From positions 4,350 to 68,349 of the forward strand of contig JANNDY010000056.1 in assembly GCA_031378345.1 (NCBI GenBank): 64,000 nucleotides of DNA, read 5' to 3'. This DNA is from Emticicia sp031378345 (GTDB lineage Bacteria > Bacteroidota > Bacteroidia > Cytophagales > Spirosomataceae). Position numbers and translations under genes: made by a program. Below are positions 26,320 to 34,248 of this stretch, piece by piece. The first letter of the stretch is position 1. The number at the start of each line of letters is the position of its first letter. A model generated the notes under the pieces. The model searched no databases. It had not been told where the DNA came from and saw only the letters and a list, made by a program, of their open reading frames with translations.

Positions 26320-27942
26320 ATGAAAAAATTACTTTGCTTACTTCTATTCCCATTTTTGACCTTCGCTCAAAAAACAACTGCCGACCTCATTGTGCATAAT
26401 GCCGTCGTCTATACTGTTGATAATCAATTTGTTACGACCGAAGCTTTTGCTATAAAAGATGGAAAATTCTTGGCAACTGGCACTTCAAAAGACATCTTGG
26501 CAAAGTATAATGCCAAACAAAAAATTGATGCCAAAAGTAAACCTGTTTTTCCAGGACTGTATGACCCACACAGCCATTTTATGGGACTTGGGCAAATGCT
26601 TAGTCAGTGCGATTTGGTTGAAACTAAATCTTATGAAGAAATAATCGAAAGATTAAAGAAATTTGATTTAGAACACAAAGAAAATCAATGGTTGATTGGT
26701 CGTGGTTGGGACCAAAATGACTGGGATATAAAGGTTTTTCCTACAAAAGACTTGCTCGATAAGGCTTTTCCGACAAAACCTGTTGTTTTGACAAGAATTG
26801 ATGGGCATGCGGCGGTGGTCAATTCAAAAGCCATTGAATTAGCAAAAATATCACCAAATTCAAAGGTAAGCGGTGGTGATGTGGAAGTAATAGATGGACA
26901 ATTGACTGGGATTTTGGTTGATAATGCTATGGGATTAGTGCGTAGAGTGATTCCGCAAGCGACAGAAACTGACAAGCGAAAAATGCTTTTGGCAGCTCAA
27001 AAAGAATGTCTAAAATTAGGTTTGACTACAGTTTCTGATGCTGGACTTAATCAAGATGATATTGAGTTGATTGATAAAATGAACAAAGAAGGTTCGTTGA
27101 AAATTCGTAATTACGTCATGGTTTCGCTCGGCATCAGAAATTTAGATTATTATATCAAAAAAGGTATTTATAAAACCGACCGCTTGAATGTGCGTTCATT
27201 CAAACTTTATGCCGATGGGGCTTTGGGTTCTCGTGGGGCGTGTTTGTTGAAACCTTATAGCGATGAACCTTCCAAAACTGGTTTTTTGTTACTAAGTGCC
27301 AAAGAATTAGAGCGTAGCCTTACCCAAATTTATAATTCAGGTTTTCAAGCAAATACGCATTGCATTGGAGATTCTGCGAATCGCTTAATTTTGGATATTT
27401 ATGGCAAATTATTAAAGACAAAAAATGACCGTCGTTGGCGAATTGAACACGCACAAGTGGTTGATAATCAGGATGTTACGAAGTTTGGAAAGTATTCGAT
27501 TATTCCTTCGATTCAAGCAACACATGGCACATCAGATATGTATTGGGCAGACGAAAGGTTGGGCGATGTACGAGTAAAAACTGCTTATGCGTTCCAAGAT
27601 TTATTGAAACAAAATGGTGTAATTGCCAACGGTAGCGATTTTCCTGTTGAATTTGTGAATCCACTATTTGGTTTTCATTCGGCTGTTGCGAGGCAAGATG
27701 CCAAGAATTTTCCCGAAGGAGGTTTTCAAATGGAAAATGCCTTGACTCGTGAGCAAGCCATGCGTGCCATGACGATTTGGAGTGCTTATGCCAATTTTGA
27801 AGAAAAAGAACGAGGCAGCATCGAACCTGGAAAAATGGCCGATTTTGTGATTTTAGAAGAAGATTTAATGAAAATCCCGAAAGAAAAACTACGAAATGTG
27901 AAGGTTTTGAATACTTTTGTTGGGGGGGAGATGGTATTTTGA
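26320..27942 (+). CDS. Exported amidohydrolase, YtcJ-like
   Basis: A 540-aa metal-dependent hydrolase of the amidohydrolase_3 (YtcJ) group, with a signal peptide (1-16, ending FAQ) placing it outside the cytoplasm. Motifs: DLIVHNAVVYTVD, the metal-binding HSHF in FPGLYDPHSHFMGLG, LYADGALGSRGA, THCIGDSANR, RRWRIEHAQVV, NGSDFPVE and GSIEPGKMADFVIL. Length is normal. Substrates of this subgroup are mostly unknown, probably amides or cyclic amides. Confidence 0.92.
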   Translation: MKKLLCLLLFPFLTFAQKTTADLIVHNAVVYTVDNQFVTTEAFAIKDGKFLATGTSKDILAKYNAKQKIDAKSKPVFPGLYDPHSHFMGLGQMLSQCDLVETKSYEEIIERLKKFDLEHKENQWLIGRGWDQNDWDIKVFPTKDLLDKAFPTKPVVLTRIDGHAAVVNSKAIELAKISPNSKVSGGDVEVIDGQLTGILVDNAMGLVRRVIPQATETDKRKMLLAAQKECLKLGLTTVSDAGLNQDDIELIDKMNKEGSLKIRNYVMVSLGIRNLDYYIKKGIYKTDRLNVRSFKLYADGALGSRGACLLKPYSDEPSKTGFLLLSAKELERSLTQIYNSGFQANTHCIGDSANRLILDIYGKLLKTKNDRRWRIEHAQVVDNQDVTKFGKYSIIPSIQATHGTSDMYWADERLGDVRVKTAYAFQDLLKQNGVIANGSDFPVEFVNPLFGFHSAVARQDAKNFPEGGFQMENALTREQAMRAMTIWSAYANFEEKERGSIEPGKMADFVILEEDLMKIPKEKLRNVKVLNTFVGGEMVF

Positions 27943-27975
27943 AAATGATTTTGGTGGAAATAAACGAATAATAGA

Positions 27976-28944
27976 ATGACATTAAAAGAAGCTGTTTTAA
28001 AAAGTTTAGAGGATAGAAATATACCAACAATTTACTCGGAATTGTACAGCCATATAGTTGCCAATAAATATTATGATTTTGGCACTTCAAAGACACCAGC
28101 ATTTTCCGTTTCAGGTTTATTGACGGATTTTATTCAAAAAGGTGATACAAGGGTAAAACGCATTAAACAAACTAATGGTACTTATGCTTACTATTTAACA
28201 AAGAATGAGCAAAATATTGGAATTGATGTTATTGATGAAACAATTGAGATTGAGCAGGTAATACCTGTGAAAATTGCCAAAAATAAGTTTTATGAGGAAC
28301 GAGATTTGCACAAACTTTTAAGCAGCTACTTGAAGAATATTGGTATTTATTCCAAAACAATTTTTCACGAACAATCAACATTTGGGAAAGATAGTAATCA
28401 AACTTGGACACACCCAGATATGGTTGGTATTAAATATTTGAATTTACACTCAAAAGCAAGTCAAAATTTCTTGAAAGCTATTAACCGAGTTGATACTTTC
28501 AAATTGAGTTCTTATGAAATCAAAAAAGAAATAAACAGCGATTCCGAACTTAAAAAAGCATTTTTTCAAGCAGTCTCAAATTCAAGTTGGGCAAATTATG
28601 GTTATTTAGTGGCTTTTGAATTCAGTGATAGTTTGTTAGAAGAAATAGAACGATTGAATCAATCATTTGGAATTGGTGTAATTGAACTCAATGCAAATCC
28701 TTATCAAAGTAAAGTTTTATTTCAACCCAAATACCATGATTTAGATTTTAAAACAATAGATAAACTTTGCAAAATCAATAAAGAATTTGAGAAATTTATT
28801 GAACAAACAGAAAAGTTAATGACTGCCGAAGAGCGTTATTATAAATCAACAGAGAAAGAACTTGATGAATTTTGCGATGGTTATTTTGAAAATGATACTG
28901 AAATGGAAAAGTATTGTAAAGATAAATATATTCCAGTCGAATAA
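27976..28944 (+). CDS. HARE-HTH domain protein with PD-(D/E)XK-like C-terminal region
   Basis: A 322-aa protein of the COG2958 type. Residues about 1-75 match the HARE-HTH wing-helix fold found in restriction enzymes and chromatin proteins (TLKEAVLKSLEDRNIPTIYSELYSHI, ending YAYYLTK). The C-terminal part has HPDMVGIKYL followed about 25 residues later by SSYEIKKEI and then WANYGYLVAFEF, the order D ... ExK expected of a PD-(D/E)XK nuclease. No methyltransferase is adjacent. DNA binding and cleavage are inferred from fold, and the biological role could be defence or regulation. Confidence 0.75.
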   Translation: MTLKEAVLKSLEDRNIPTIYSELYSHIVANKYYDFGTSKTPAFSVSGLLTDFIQKGDTRVKRIKQTNGTYAYYLTKNEQNIGIDVIDETIEIEQVIPVKIAKNKFYEERDLHKLLSSYLKNIGIYSKTIFHEQSTFGKDSNQTWTHPDMVGIKYLNLHSKASQNFLKAINRVDTFKLSSYEIKKEINSDSELKKAFFQAVSNSSWANYGYLVAFEFSDSLLEEIERLNQSFGIGVIELNANPYQSKVLFQPKYHDLDFKTIDKLCKINKEFEKFIEQTEKLMTAEERYYKSTEKELDEFCDGYFENDTEMEKYCKDKYIPVE

Positions 28945-28989
28945 ATTCGTCAAAAAAGTACAAACAACTGATAATCAATTAATTACATT

Positions 28990-29487
28990 ATGATAAACAT
29001 CCTTTTCGTGTGCCTCGGTAATATTTGTCGTTCGCCAATTGCCGAAGGCACTTTCAGAGAATTAGTCAAAAAACGTGGTTTACAAGATAAATTTTCGTGC
29101 GATTCTGCCGGAACTGCGGGCTACCATATTGGGCAATTACCAGACCAACGAACCATGAAAAGTGCCGAAAAACACGGCATCAAACTCACGCATCGTGGGC
29201 GTAAACTCTCGGTCGCGGACTTAGATACTTTCGACTATATCATAGTGATGGACGAAGAAAACTTCAAAGATGTCAATGATTTATACTACAAAACTAAGCA
29301 CAAAACACCTCCTGCTGACAAACTCTTCTTGCTCCGTGACCACGACCCACAAACGCGTGGCATTAGTGAAGTACCGGACCCTTACTACGAATCTGAGCCA
29401 TTTTTTGAAGATGTTTTTCAAATAGTTTGGCGAAGTAATGAGGCACTTTTAGACTATTTGATAGAAAAACATGGTTTGGTGAAATGA
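28990..29487 (+). CDS. Low-molecular-weight protein-tyrosine phosphatase
   Basis: A 165-aa cytoplasmic phosphatase with the P-loop CLGNICRS (Cys8 nucleophile, Arg14) at the N-terminus, the DSAGT segment and the general-acid region EVPDPYYESEPFFEDVF. In Bacteroidota such genes often stand alone or near capsule kinases; no kinase is adjacent here. It overlaps the next gene by 4 bases (translational coupling). Confidence 0.95.
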   Translation: MINILFVCLGNICRSPIAEGTFRELVKKRGLQDKFSCDSAGTAGYHIGQLPDQRTMKSAEKHGIKLTHRGRKLSVADLDTFDYIIVMDEENFKDVNDLYYKTKHKTPPADKLFLLRDHDPQTRGISEVPDPYYESEPFFEDVFQIVWRSNEALLDYLIEKHGLVK

Positions 29488-30008
29488 GCATCCATCAAGA
29501 AATCCTACGAGTAAACTCCAAAGCATCTTGCCAAAAAATAGTTGATGATATTGGTACTGATGAAGGCCTTTTTGCTGAATTGATTCAACTTTTTTTGAAA
29601 GGAGATTGGAGAACTACCCAATGTGCCGCTGGCGTAATTAATCAATGTATTGAGCAAAATCCATTTTTGATAAAACCTTATTTTGGAGATTTTATAAAGA
29701 AACTGCAAGAGCCAAATATCCATGATTCTTCCAAACGAAACATTGTGAGAGCTTGGCAATTTGTCGAAATTCCTGAAGAATATATTGGTAAAATCTATGA
29801 TATTTGTTTTCGTTATTTATCAAGTAACGAAGCTATTGCTATCATTGTTTTTTCGATGACAGTTTGCCATAATATTTCTAAAAAACTCCCCGAATTGAAG
29901 TCTGAACTACGTTTTATTCTTGAAGACTTGCTACAAAAACATCAAAATGGTTCGGCAGCAATCAAAAGTAGAGGTAATAAAATTTTAGCTAAATTGAAGA
30001 AAAAATGA
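29484..30008 (+). CDS. HEAT-repeat-like hypothetical protein
   Basis: A 174-aa all-helical protein with no signal peptide. The pattern of paired helices (GDWRTTQCAAGVINQCIEQNP, SKRNIVRAWQFVEIPEEYIGKIYDICFRYL) resembles HEAT/ARM-type repeats that scaffold protein contacts. Its start overlaps the phosphatase stop by 4 bases, so the two are probably co-translated; an interaction with that phosphatase is a guess. Confidence 0.75.
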   Translation: MSIHQEILRVNSKASCQKIVDDIGTDEGLFAELIQLFLKGDWRTTQCAAGVINQCIEQNPFLIKPYFGDFIKKLQEPNIHDSSKRNIVRAWQFVEIPEEYIGKIYDICFRYLSSNEAIAIIVFSMTVCHNISKKLPELKSELRFILEDLLQKHQNGSAAIKSRGNKILAKLKKK

Positions 30009-30037
30009 GTAGATTTGTACATTAAACTATCAAAAAT

Positions 30038-30241
30038 ATGAGGCTAATTATTGAACAAATAAATGATCAACAAAAAAAAGCATTTATGGTGGTTGCAAAA
30101 GCCATGAATGTGAAGGTGAAAGTTGATAAGGAAGAAAGCAATATTGAGAAAGAACTAAGGCAAGCAATGAAAAATGCTCAATTAGCTTCAGAAGGTAAAT
30201 ATCCATCACGACCAATTGAAGATTTGCTCAATGAACTTTAA
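30038..30241 (+). CDS. Putative antitoxin of a RelE/ParE-type pair
   Basis: A 67-aa protein, MRLIIEQINDQQKKAF..., with a short N-terminal strand, a helix and a C-terminal acidic stretch ending RPIEDLLNEL. Small size, position directly upstream and an 11-base overlap with the toxin-like gene support an antitoxin role. Antitoxin family membership is not clear from sequence alone. Confidence 0.7.
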   Translation: MRLIIEQINDQQKKAFMVVAKAMNVKVKVDKEESNIEKELRQAMKNAQLASEGKYPSRPIEDLLNEL

Positions 30242-30554
30242 AATAAGAACATTAACCGACTTTGACAATTCATTCAAACGGCTTTCCAAAAAACATAAAT
30301 CTTTGGGGAACGACTTGAAAAAGTTATTGCTTCAACTTCAAGAAAACCCACAATTAGGCACAAGTTTGGGTAATAATTTCTATAAAATTAGACTAAATAT
30401 TTCTTCAAAATCTTCTGGTAAAAGTGGTGGGGCAAGGCTCATCACTTGCGTAAAAATAATAGATGAACAAATTTTTCTCGCTTATATTTATGATAAAAGT
30501 GAGCAAAGTACAGTGTCGGATAAAAGTCTTAAAGATTGGGCAAAATTAATATAA
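30231..30554 (+). CDS. RelE/ParE-superfamily toxin-like protein
   Basis: About 107 aa from MNFKIRTLTDFDNSFKRL (30231). The first available ATG is 5 codons earlier, but MNFKIR fits the family start better. It shows the RelE-type core: LSKKHKSLGNDLKKLL, NPQLGTSLGNNFYKIRL and SGGARLITCVKIIDEQIFLAYIYDK. RelE toxins cleave mRNA on the ribosome. It overlaps its antitoxin by 11 bases. Confidence 0.82.
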   Translation: MNFKIRTLTDFDNSFKRLSKKHKSLGNDLKKLLLQLQENPQLGTSLGNNFYKIRLNISSKSSGKSGGARLITCVKIIDEQIFLAYIYDKSEQSTVSDKSLKDWAKLI

Positions 30555-30645
30555 CTAAAAAAGGAATTTCCAAAACAATCATGTGTTTGAAAAGCCTCAA
30601 AGCATGAAATAATAAATCCCCTTAGAGGCATGGGGCAAAAAAACG

Positions 30646-32250
30646 ATGAGCAAAAAAGTAATATTAATTATCCTCGATGGTTGGGGAATTCCAAAGAAAG
30701 GAGAAGAATGGCGTTCGGCAATCGAATCCGCCAATGTGCCATATTTCAGAAAATTGATGAGCGAATACCCAAATAGTACGCTCGAAGCCTGTGGTTCTGC
30801 CGTTGGTTTACCTGATGGTCAGATGGGTAACTCGGAAGTTGGACACATGAATTTGGGTGCAGGGCGAGTGGTTTACCAAGAATTAGAAAGGATAAATATT
30901 GCTGTAAAAAAAGGAGAATTAGCCAAAGAACCTACTTTGGTTGAGGCTTTTCAGTACGCAAAAGATAATAACAAAAATGTCCATTTCATTGGTCTGGTAT
31001 CTGATGGGGGCGTTCACTCGCACATCGACCACCTCAAAGGGCTTTGCCGAGCCGCCGATGCTTTTGGTTTGGGCGATGATACTTTCGTTCATGCTTTTAC
31101 TGATGGACGAGATTGCGACCCAAAAAGTGGCAAAGTTTTCTTGGAAGATTTGCAAAATACCCTTCACCAAACTGGCGTTCGTTTGGCTTCAATTTCGGGG
31201 CGATATTATGCCATGGATAGAGACAAGCGTTGGGAGCGTGTAAAAATGGTTTATGATGCAATGGTCAATGGCATTGCGGCAATTGATGATACAATAGACC
31301 CAAAATCTGTCAAAAAACTTGATGATGCACGAATGTACGTTGATTCGGACGATGTGCAAGAAATGATGGAATATTACTATGATGAAGGCATCACCGATGA
31401 ATTTTTGAAGCCAATGGTTATTGTAGATGGAGACACAAATAAGCCAGTTGCCACAATAAAAGAAAGCGATGTAGTCATGTGTTTCAATTTCCGTACCGAC
31501 CGTGGACGAGAAATTACGGAAGTGCTTACACAGCAAGATTTTCCAGATTTTGGCATGAAAGCCTTGGATTTGCATTATGTAACGATGACGATGTATGATG
31601 AAACTTACAAAAATGTCAAGGTTATTTATGAAAAAGACAATCTAAATAATACTTTGGGAGAAGTGTTGGAAAGAGCAGGAAAGAAACAAATCAGAATTGC
31701 CGAAACCGAAAAATATCCTCACGTAACTTTCTTCTTTTCGGGCGGACATGAGCAACCTTTTGAAGGTGAAAGTCGCTTGATGTGTCCATCGCCAAAAGAT
31801 GTTGCTACTTATGATTTGAAACCTCAAATGGCAGCTCTTGACATTGATAATGCCATCATTCCTGAATTGAAAATAGGCGAGGTTGATTTTGTTTGTCTAA
31901 ATTTTGCAAATCCTGACATGGTGGGGCATACTGGTGTTTTCTCGGCGGTAGTTTCGGCAGTCGAAACCGTTGATAAATGCTTGCAGCAAGTCGTAGAAAC
32001 GGCTTTAGAAAATGGTTATACATCAATTATTATTGCCGACCATGGCAATGCTGATTATATGATAAATGATGATAAATCGCCAAATACACAACATTCATTA
32101 AACCTTGTTCCGTGCATAATTGTTGATAAAAATGAGCGTTTTGAAGTAAAAGATGGCAAATTAGGCGATATTGCACCAACAATTTTGACATTGATGGGTG
32201 TAGATATTCCGAAAGAAATGACGGGAGAAATTTTAATTTTGAATGATTGA
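30646..32250 (+). CDS. gpmI: 2,3-bisphosphoglycerate-independent phosphoglycerate mutase
   Basis: A 534-aa glycolytic enzyme interconverting 3- and 2-phosphoglycerate, alkaline-phosphatase fold with two Mn ions. VILIILDGWG holds the first metal ligand, S63 in MGNSEVGHMNLGAG is the phosphorylated serine, and VSDGGVHSHIDHL, HAFTDGRDCDPKSG, FNFRTDRGRE and IIADHGNADYM complete the site. Somewhat longer than the usual 510-515 aa. A hairpin terminator follows. Confidence 0.96.
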   Translation: MSKKVILIILDGWGIPKKGEEWRSAIESANVPYFRKLMSEYPNSTLEACGSAVGLPDGQMGNSEVGHMNLGAGRVVYQELERINIAVKKGELAKEPTLVEAFQYAKDNNKNVHFIGLVSDGGVHSHIDHLKGLCRAADAFGLGDDTFVHAFTDGRDCDPKSGKVFLEDLQNTLHQTGVRLASISGRYYAMDRDKRWERVKMVYDAMVNGIAAIDDTIDPKSVKKLDDARMYVDSDDVQEMMEYYYDEGITDEFLKPMVIVDGDTNKPVATIKESDVVMCFNFRTDRGREITEVLTQQDFPDFGMKALDLHYVTMTMYDETYKNVKVIYEKDNLNNTLGEVLERAGKKQIRIAETEKYPHVTFFFSGGHEQPFEGESRLMCPSPKDVATYDLKPQMAALDIDNAIIPELKIGEVDFVCLNFANPDMVGHTGVFSAVVSAVETVDKCLQQVVETALENGYTSIIIADHGNADYMINDDKSPNTQHSLNLVPCIIVDKNERFEVKDGKLGDIAPTILTLMGVDIPKEMTGEILILND

Positions 32251-32388
32251 ATGAGCGAATGATAGAATACTTTTAAATAAAAAAGAAGTCCCCAAATAAA
32301 CATTTTGAGGACTTCTTTTGGTAAAACATAGAATGTTATTAGCAAAGTTTTTAAGAATTCTATCATTCACTCATTCTATCATTGATTT
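32239..32388. repeat. Word-palindrome of the GAATGA(G/T)AGAAT type flanking the terminator
   Basis: Left arm TGATTGAATGAGCGAATGAT and AGAATA (32243-32269), right arm TTCTATCATTCACTCATTC and TATCATTGA (32357-32386). The inner part is the gpmI/tig terminator, giving a nested hairpin. The left arm begins inside the last codons and stop of gpmI, and the right arm ends at the tig stop. Confidence 0.65.
32281..32319. terminator. Bidirectional terminator between gpmI and tig
   Basis: AAAAGAAGTCC and GGACTTCTTTT form an 11-base perfect stem over a 17-base loop, between the two convergent genes. Confidence 0.85.
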
Positions 32389-33731
32389 TACCCATAAATC
32401 TCTTCTGCAATTTTTGTAAACTCTTCTACTTGAATAGTCTTCTTTTCAACTGCAATATTTGCTTTCAAAAACGCACGAATTTTCTTGCTATATGCACGGT
32501 CAGTATAACGACGTACGGCATTATCTTTGTTTTCTTTCAAAGTTTTCTTTGCCATCGTGTCAAGCATTTCTTCCAAACCATCGTAAGAATATGAACCAAA
32601 ATAATTACGCATTTCGGCTTTTACTTCTTCCAAAATATCAGCATATTCTAATTTTACATCATTATTTGCCGACACTTCATTACGAATCAAATCCATGCGT
32701 AAACCTTTGGCAAAACCTTCATAATCTTTCTCAATATCTTCTTCCGTAAACTTGCCTTCATTGATTGTAAACAACCATTTTTTCAAGAAAGTATCAGGCA
32801 ATTCGATATGAATATTGTCCAAAACCGTCTTTTCAACCTCATAATCCATCAAATAGTCGCTTTCACGCACATAATTTTCTTTGATAACTTTGTGAAGTTC
32901 AGCTCTAAATTCCTCTTCATTTGTAGCTTTTCCTTCACCAATAGCTTTATCAAAAAGTTCTTGGTCAAGTTCGGCAGGAGTTGTACGAGTAATATTTTCA
33001 ACAGTTAATTCAAATTCGCCAGTCAAAGCGGCAGCTTCTTCTTCCGTTTTTCCAGTAGCAAAACCCAAGTCTTTTGTATTGGCAAAAATTGACTGAATAT
33101 CAAACTTCACGCTACTACCTTTTTCTAAACCCTTGAAAATATGAAAAGCACTTTCAAGCACTCTTCCTGTAGGAATTGTGGCATCTTTTGATTCAAATTC
33201 AGACGATTCTTGCTTCAAAATGCCAAAAATCATGTCATCTTTTTCTACTTCTTCGGCATCAACATCTTTGCCAAATCGTACCTTTACATCTTCAATTGCC
33301 TTTGAAATTTGCTCTTCTGAAGGCTCAATTTCGTAAGAATTGATGGCAGGAATTGCCGATAAATCTACCTTAAAATCTGATGCTGTACCAATATTATATT
33401 CAAAAGAAAACTCTTTTTGATTATCCCAATCAATGTCTTTCGCTGCCTCATTATCAGGCAAGGGGTCGCCAACAACTTTCAATTTATTATTGGTGATGTA
33501 ATCATTGACAGTTTTCGATACCAAATTGATTACTTCATCAACCAAAATGCTCTTGCCGTGCAAACGCTGAATATGCTCTTTTGGCACCATTCCCGGGCGA
33601 AAACCTTTGATTTGAGCAGTTTTGCTATATTGTTTGATTTTTTTATCAACTTCGGGCTTGTAGTCTGCCTCGATAAGTGTTACTTTCAATCTGCCTTCGG
33701 TAGAAGAAATTCTATCTAATGTAGTTTCCAT
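32388..33731 (-). CDS. tig: Trigger factor chaperone
   Basis: A 447-aa ribosome-bound chaperone. The ribosome-docking signature appears as IKGFRPGMVPKEHIQRLHG (residues about 38-56), a Bacteroidota variant of GFRxGKxP. The middle PPIase-like domain (about 150-235) is divergent and may lack activity. The C-terminal helical arms run to the end (VEEFTKIAEEIYG). A word-palindrome repeat lies about 20 bases upstream of the start. Confidence 0.93.
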   Translation of the reverse strand: METTLDRISSTEGRLKVTLIEADYKPEVDKKIKQYSKTAQIKGFRPGMVPKEHIQRLHGKSILVDEVINLVSKTVNDYITNNKLKVVGDPLPDNEAAKDIDWDNQKEFSFEYNIGTASDFKVDLSAIPAINSYEIEPSEEQISKAIEDVKVRFGKDVDAEEVEKDDMIFGILKQESSEFESKDATIPTGRVLESAFHIFKGLEKGSSVKFDIQSIFANTKDLGFATGKTEEEAAALTGEFELTVENITRTTPAELDQELFDKAIGEGKATNEEEFRAELHKVIKENYVRESDYLMDYEVEKTVLDNIHIELPDTFLKKWLFTINEGKFTEEDIEKDYEGFAKGLRMDLIRNEVSANNDVKLEYADILEEVKAEMRNYFGSYSYDGLEEMLDTMAKKTLKENKDNAVRRYTDRAYSKKIRAFLKANIAVEKKTIQVEEFTKIAEEIYG

Positions 33732-33750
33732 TTAGGATGTTTTGATTTTG

Positions 33751-33880
33751 TTGCTTTTAGCACTTGGCTATTAGCTTTTAGCTTTAAAAAACGAACTTTG
33801 AACTTTTTTTTACTTCAAACAAGAATTTAGATTAGCATCTTGCAAAAAGCTAAATGCCAAAAGCTAATAGCCAATAGCAC
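33751..33880. repeat. Word-palindrome of the AGCTAATAGC family
   Basis: Left arm 33751-33789 (with TTGGCTATTAGCTTTTAGCT) and right arm about 33844-33880 (with AAAAGCTAATAGCCAATAGC) are nearly perfect complements, separated by about 55 bases. It shares words with 11959-12055 and 41158-41271. It lies between tRNA-Leu and tig. Confidence 0.8.
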
Positions 33881-33892
33881 CGTCAATAATTT

Positions 33893-33929
33893 AAAAAACC
33901 CCCTGACCATGCAATGTTCAGAGGGTTAT
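33893..33929 (-). terminator. Terminator of tRNA-Leu
   Basis: On the minus strand ACCCTCTGA and TCAGGGGGT pair (one mismatch) around an ATTGCATG loop, followed by a T-rich tract, immediately after the tRNA 3' end. Confidence 0.75.
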
Positions 33930-33932
33930 TCG

Positions 33933-34014
33933 TACGGGCGAAGGGACTCGAACCCCCACACCTTGCGGCACCAGATCCTAAGTCTGGCACGTCTACCAAT
34001 TTCGCCACGCCCGC
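33933..34014 (-). tRNA. tRNA-Leu (anticodon UAG)
   Basis: Minus strand, 82 nt. Acceptor stem GCGGGCG pairs with CGCCCGT (one G-U) with discriminator A; D-loop AAATTGGTAGAC; anticodon stem CCAGA/TCTGG with loop CTTAGGA giving anticodon TAG; a long class II variable arm TGCCGCAAGGTG; T-arm GGGGGTTCGAGTCCC. CCA is not encoded. The long variable arm and anticodon identify it as leucine. Confidence 0.96.
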
Positions 34015-34093
34015 ATATCAATTTGGCAATTATCAATTAACAATTTTCAGAAAAAAAACTGATTTGCTAACTATTTAACTACTTATTGGGCTG

Positions 34094-34124
34094 CAAAGGT
34101 AAGAAGTTTTTTTAGAAGTGTCAA
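34094..34124 (-). promoter_or_regulatory. Promoter of tRNA-Leu
   Basis: On the minus strand TTGA (34121-34124), 19 bases, then TACCTTTG (34094-34101) followed by GCAGCCC. Both halves and the spacing fit the Bacteroidota sigma-A consensus. The expected start is about 75 bases before the mature tRNA. Confidence 0.65.
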
Positions 34125-34248
34125 TCGAAAGCTAAAAAAATATTTTTAAAGGTGATTTTTAGCACTATTCAACAAAAATAATTTGTTCCTAAAGCCACAT
34201 TTATTAACTTAGTGTTAAGAATACAACAAAATCTGACAACTTATAATT

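Noticed and set aside
27500..28102. A 200-aa minus-strand ORF across the amidohydrolase and HARE genes
   Set aside because: It spans the end of one well-supported gene and the start of another on the opposite strand, with no recognisable motif.
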